This document shows positions 60,700 to 64,000 of a DNA stretch of 64,000 bases, one piece after another. The stretch is from Haliclona indistincta (lineage: Eukaryota; Porifera; Demospongiae; Haplosclerida; Chalinidae). Position numbers and translations under genes: made by a program. Position 1 is the stretch's first letter. The number at the start of each line of letters is the position of its first letter. Location of the stretch: the NCBI GenBank assembly GCA_964017065.1, contig OZ024785.1, positions 9,193,086-9,257,085 of the forward strand, in the 5' to 3' direction. Below the pieces are notes generated by a model. It ran no database searches, was not told where the DNA came from, and was given only the letters and a program-made list of their open reading frames with translations.

Positions 60700-61003
60700 T
60701 TTTCAACATGAGCAAGTGCATTAGCCAGTCGTACAGCACCGAGACTCTTCACACACTTGATGATGGTTATCCATGAGTAGAATCTCTTCTTTGACTGCTC
60801 CTCCCACACATACAGCATGGCTTTGAGACAGCTCTCTTCATTTCCCATATATCTAATTATTTGTCTTCCTCCTCAAACAGGTCATTGGTACGAAGAGTAC
60901 AGTACTTTAAATCAGAGTCTGATTTTAACTGCAACTGTTGTTGATGCTCACTTGTCTCAGTTTTGTGTGGAGGAGGTAGTGTTTGTGTGAAGAGTAGAAC
61001 CTA
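60700..61003 (-). pseudogene. Death-domain exon downstream of B8, truncated
   Basis: 5' acceptor and first ~45 codons are present with a TAG after FEEEDK. A large internal deletion removes the linker and first helices, and the remaining CMCG... part is out of frame. It cannot encode a Death domain. Confidence 0.75.
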
Positions 61004-61017
61004 AAGGCAGCAACACT

Positions 61018-61099
61018 ATAACATGTTATTGACTGAGCAACAGTCAATTTTTGATTGTTTAGTCAATAACATGTTATTGACTCAACAATAACATGTAAC
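61018..61099. promoter_or_regulatory. Palindrome cluster ATAACATGTTAT
   Basis: Perfect copies at 61018-61029 and 61066-61077 and a partial one near 61086. Confidence 0.4.
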
Positions 61100-61625
61100 A
61101 GTTTCATAGTAAAACTGAGCTTACATATTATTTTTCTCAACTCTTGTGCAAACATCAACCAAGTACTTGCACACCTTATGAATCACAGTATACAGTGTGT
61201 CATTAATGGGTCGTGCACTGTGCTAACATTAGCATTATTTTTATGGTTCTCTGGCTATATGGTAGAGTAGTGTAGTAATAAAATGCCTGTCTAACTAGTT
61301 GCCATGGTCAACTTCCTATTGTAGAATAATGTACACATGCTTGTGTGAAGAACTGAAACATGTGAATGCAAAACAATGATGTTGAGTTGCCTTATGACAC
61401 ACAAGAGGTTCATATTGTGTATTGTGTATAGCAGTAATGTAAACTCATTGTTGTACCAAGCTCATCCTGCAACGTTAATTTTTCAAAAATCAAACTTTAA
61501 CATACAGAGTTAGTTTTACTGTTATGACACTGTCACTCATAATTATTTTCTTTATGTTTAAAATTTGTGAAGCAATTCTATCACGATGACATTATATTAA
61601 TGAAATAAAATTGATATCTATTTCT

Positions 61626-63657
61626 CTATGTTCTAGTGATCACACCGTATGCTGGACACTCCTTCATCTCAATATTGCTGCTCTGTGGTGAGAATGCTAC
61701 TGCTGGTATGTTCTCATATGAAGGAGCAGTCTGTACTGAACTCTGAGACAATGGATCAATATTCTCATACATTGGGACAGGAGCAGGTGGAACAGTCAAC
61801 ACAGCTCTTTGCTTCTGCAAAATTATGTTAGTCATTCAACAATTTACGTGCTTCAAACAATAATTATACCTTGACTTTTTTATTGCAGTACAAAAGTAGA
61901 AACACAGAGCTTATAATAATTCCTGATACAATAATTGTCACTAAACCTGTACGTGATGCATTGTTATGATAATAAGTACAGTACCTTTATAACTTACCAA
62001 CAGCAACTACTACTGACACAATCACTATTGTACTAGTGTCACTGGATGGTAGACTAGTTGATACTGATAGTGGGGTTACACAAATCGAATAAGGCAATGT
62101 ACTGTTGCAGGTACTGACCAGTATTGGATGATGATACAGTATTTTGAGTTGATGATGTAGTAGTAGTGACATCAGGAACAGACACTCCTGTTATAGTAAC
62201 TGGTGCTACAACATTGATGTCTTCTACAGCATCAGCATCAGTAACTATGATAGTGTATGATGGGTTAGGGTCTACTTCTATGCAACCAGCAGTCTGATCA
62301 ATTGTTCCATTATGCTCAGTTCCAGTCGTAGTGCATCTAAACAAGATGAAAGAACTAGCTGGTTCAACATGACCCTCAACATATTGAACACTAAGACACA
62401 CTCTTCCATTCTCTATGTCCATCACTGTAGCATTGCGTACATCGAAAGTGCCTACAGAGGATTCAACCTTAAATGGATTAAACAACATTGGAATCAACAC
62501 TAACTAAGAGTCCCCACTGGTTGTGACTGCTGTACCACTCCTCCATTATAGTGTATATTCAATGTTGCTGTGTACTTCCTGTTCTCCATTAGGTCAGTGA
62601 ATGTAGCCATCACTCTCCTCTCTCCATCAGGTAACATGCTCACTGTACCATTAGTACTAGTACAAGATGAGTTCAGACATGCTTCAACAGTAAGATGGCT
62701 GACAGCATTTTTACACACGAATCTTTCCTGCACACAAAATATCAGAACCAAATACCAGTTATCTCATGATACCAGTTAATACCTCAAAATCAAAAATGTA
62801 TGTCCAGTTGATGTTTGTACTGGAATTGGTCATCGAGGAATTCATCAAGATACTGCTAAATTCCACACCACTTACTATGTTCATAGATGTTCAATTCAGT
62901 CTGTTTGATGCAAGTATTCTCACTTGATGAAGGTGTTTGTGTCATAATAGATGTTGTATTCCCAGTCCCGGCATCATTGACTGCTGCCACCTCTATCTCC
63001 AGTGTTTCTCCCAGACTGCTCACACTATAAAGGTACTCAGTGGTGTTTGTTGTGTCAGTCCTCAACACCATTCCATTAGTATCTGTTATGCTGATCATGT
63101 AGCTAATGGCTACCCCTTCCAGGCTGCTAGGAGCAATCCATGTGAAGCGTAGTGTACAGCTGTCAACTGTAGTACTGATCAAGTTGCTAACTGGTGACAG
63201 GACACCTGCAGTTTACAATATTTCTCTGTCTAATAAATTATAATGATCGATTCTTTTACCTTGAATCATCAATACTGCCAAGCTCTGGTTGAATCCAGTA
63301 GTTGTTGTAGCAACACAAGCAATGCTAATACTGGTCTGGTCAGATGGAGCTATAAAGTTCAGTGTTATTAGTCTGTCTCCATTTGGTAGATCACTGCCAC
63401 CAACAGCACTGCCTCCTACTGTTGGATTAGTACTTATACTAAAAGTGGTCAGTTCACTGGCTGGAGCAGCACATGTGAACTCCACCATTGTACCAACACT
63501 GACATTTCTTGACTGAGGTGTGGTTGAAAACACTATTCCTGCTGCATAGCTACCTGAGATACATCAAAGAAAGATAATAATACTTCAGCGTTAAAGAACT
63601 CTTCTATATGTCCTTACCTCTGGTAAACAGTATTAAGCTAGCAAGGAGCAGCAACAT
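61626..63657 (-). CDS. Receptor B8: Ig/FN3 receptor (about 531 aa)
   Basis: Exons 63618-63657, 63260-63553, 62924-63205, 62783-62874, 62505-62727, 62119-62451, about 61998-62063, about 61870-61946 and 61626-about 61814. Phases fit throughout. Exon 4 is four codons longer than usual (LMNSSMTNSSTNINWT), exon 5 ends QPVGTL with a GTTAGT donor, and domain 4 begins after a shorter intron. The tail keeps YENI, YENI and YGVI. Upstream lies a C-type stub as for B1, so B1 and B8 probably derive from one duplicated unit. Confidence 0.86.
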
Positions 63658-63705
63658 CTGAAGAGTCAGTGATAAAGTGAACATTAAGTAAATAAGTTCA
63701 CAGAT

Positions 63706-63711
63706 CATGTG
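63706..63711. promoter_or_regulatory. CATGTG variant box in B8 promoter
   Basis: CAGATCATGTGCTCAC, 49 bases upstream of the B8 ATG, the same variant as B6. Confidence 0.45.
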
Positions 63712-63756
63712 CTCACAATTATATTTACTGTCACAACAGATGATAAATATTCATAC

Positions 63757-64000
63757 CTTTCACAATAGTGTTATCGTGTTCTAGTAGAGCAGTAAATGAT
63801 AGCACTGATCGTTCTCCACCACCAGGAAGGCTTTGAATAACCACATTGGTTTCAAACATTCGGATTAGTGCTCCAAGTGATGATATCTTGACTGTTTGTT
63901 TTAGGACAAGTGAAGTTCACTAGCTGGCCTATACTGACATTTGTGGTAGTGTGCTTCAGTTACTGTGGCAGCAGTCACAATTACAAGTCCTGTTATAGCC
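63757..64000 (-). pseudogene. C-type receptor Ig-exon stub, runs off the window
   Basis: Closely related to the Ig exon of C1 and to the stub at 14923-15272 (TALLEHDNTIV). Several small deletions relative to C1 (near 63855, 63895 and 63945) break the frame. The signal exon would lie beyond the right edge. Confidence 0.7.

Overview
The window looks like nuclear DNA of an early-branching animal, most likely a demosponge (possibly Amphimedon-like). This is an inference from AT-rich sequence, compact intron-rich genes with mostly 45-100 bp introns, many small inverted-repeat transposons, and tandem Ig/FN3 receptors. No bacterial or organellar features were seen. Almost all host genes lie on the minus strand.

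Layout. 1-258: two exons of a truncated lysosomal alpha-mannosidase paralogue. 455-2125: inverted-repeat element. 2278-7429: complete lysosomal alpha-mannosidase gene. 7571-12497: divergent Ig/FN3 receptor (receptor A) with an ITIM-like tail, damaged by transposons and one in-frame stop. 12783-19729: two receptors (B1, B2). 20362-42420: a 22 kb block that is one small repeat element (H) expanded by nested insertions, among them a 12.0 kb element with a DDE integrase gene and a RING-type gene, its 5.9 kb decayed relative, and a 2.9 kb element holding a further transposon. 42498-63657: seven more receptors (B3, B4, C1, B5, B6, B7, B8). The array continues past the right edge.

The receptor array is the main interest. 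Ten tandem minus-strand genes share a nine-exon plan: signal peptide, Ig-like domain, FN3 domain, two exons for a second FN3-like domain, a third Cys-containing beta-sandwich-like domain, a short stalk exon, a TM exon, and a tyrosine-motif tail. The B and C tails carry two YENI motifs (Grb2-type pYxN) and a YGVI. Intact models are about 524-538 aa. Ig, FN3 and exon-4 sequences vary and look mosaic, while tail, TM and domain-4 exons are almost invariant. Downstream of four receptors lies an exon for a Death domain. It has no initiator ATG, begins at a splice acceptor in phase 0, and so matches the phase-0 donor of the receptor TM exon. I propose an alternative last exon that would swap the tyrosine tail for a Death domain. 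Only the copy at 54797-55306 is intact. Receptor promoters share a CACGTG/CATGTG box about 35-55 bp upstream of the ATG, and the spacers of the four Death-exon loci carry repeated ATAACATGTTAT palindromes. Together this suggests a diversifying recognition-receptor cluster, possibly immune or allorecognition; the function is inference.
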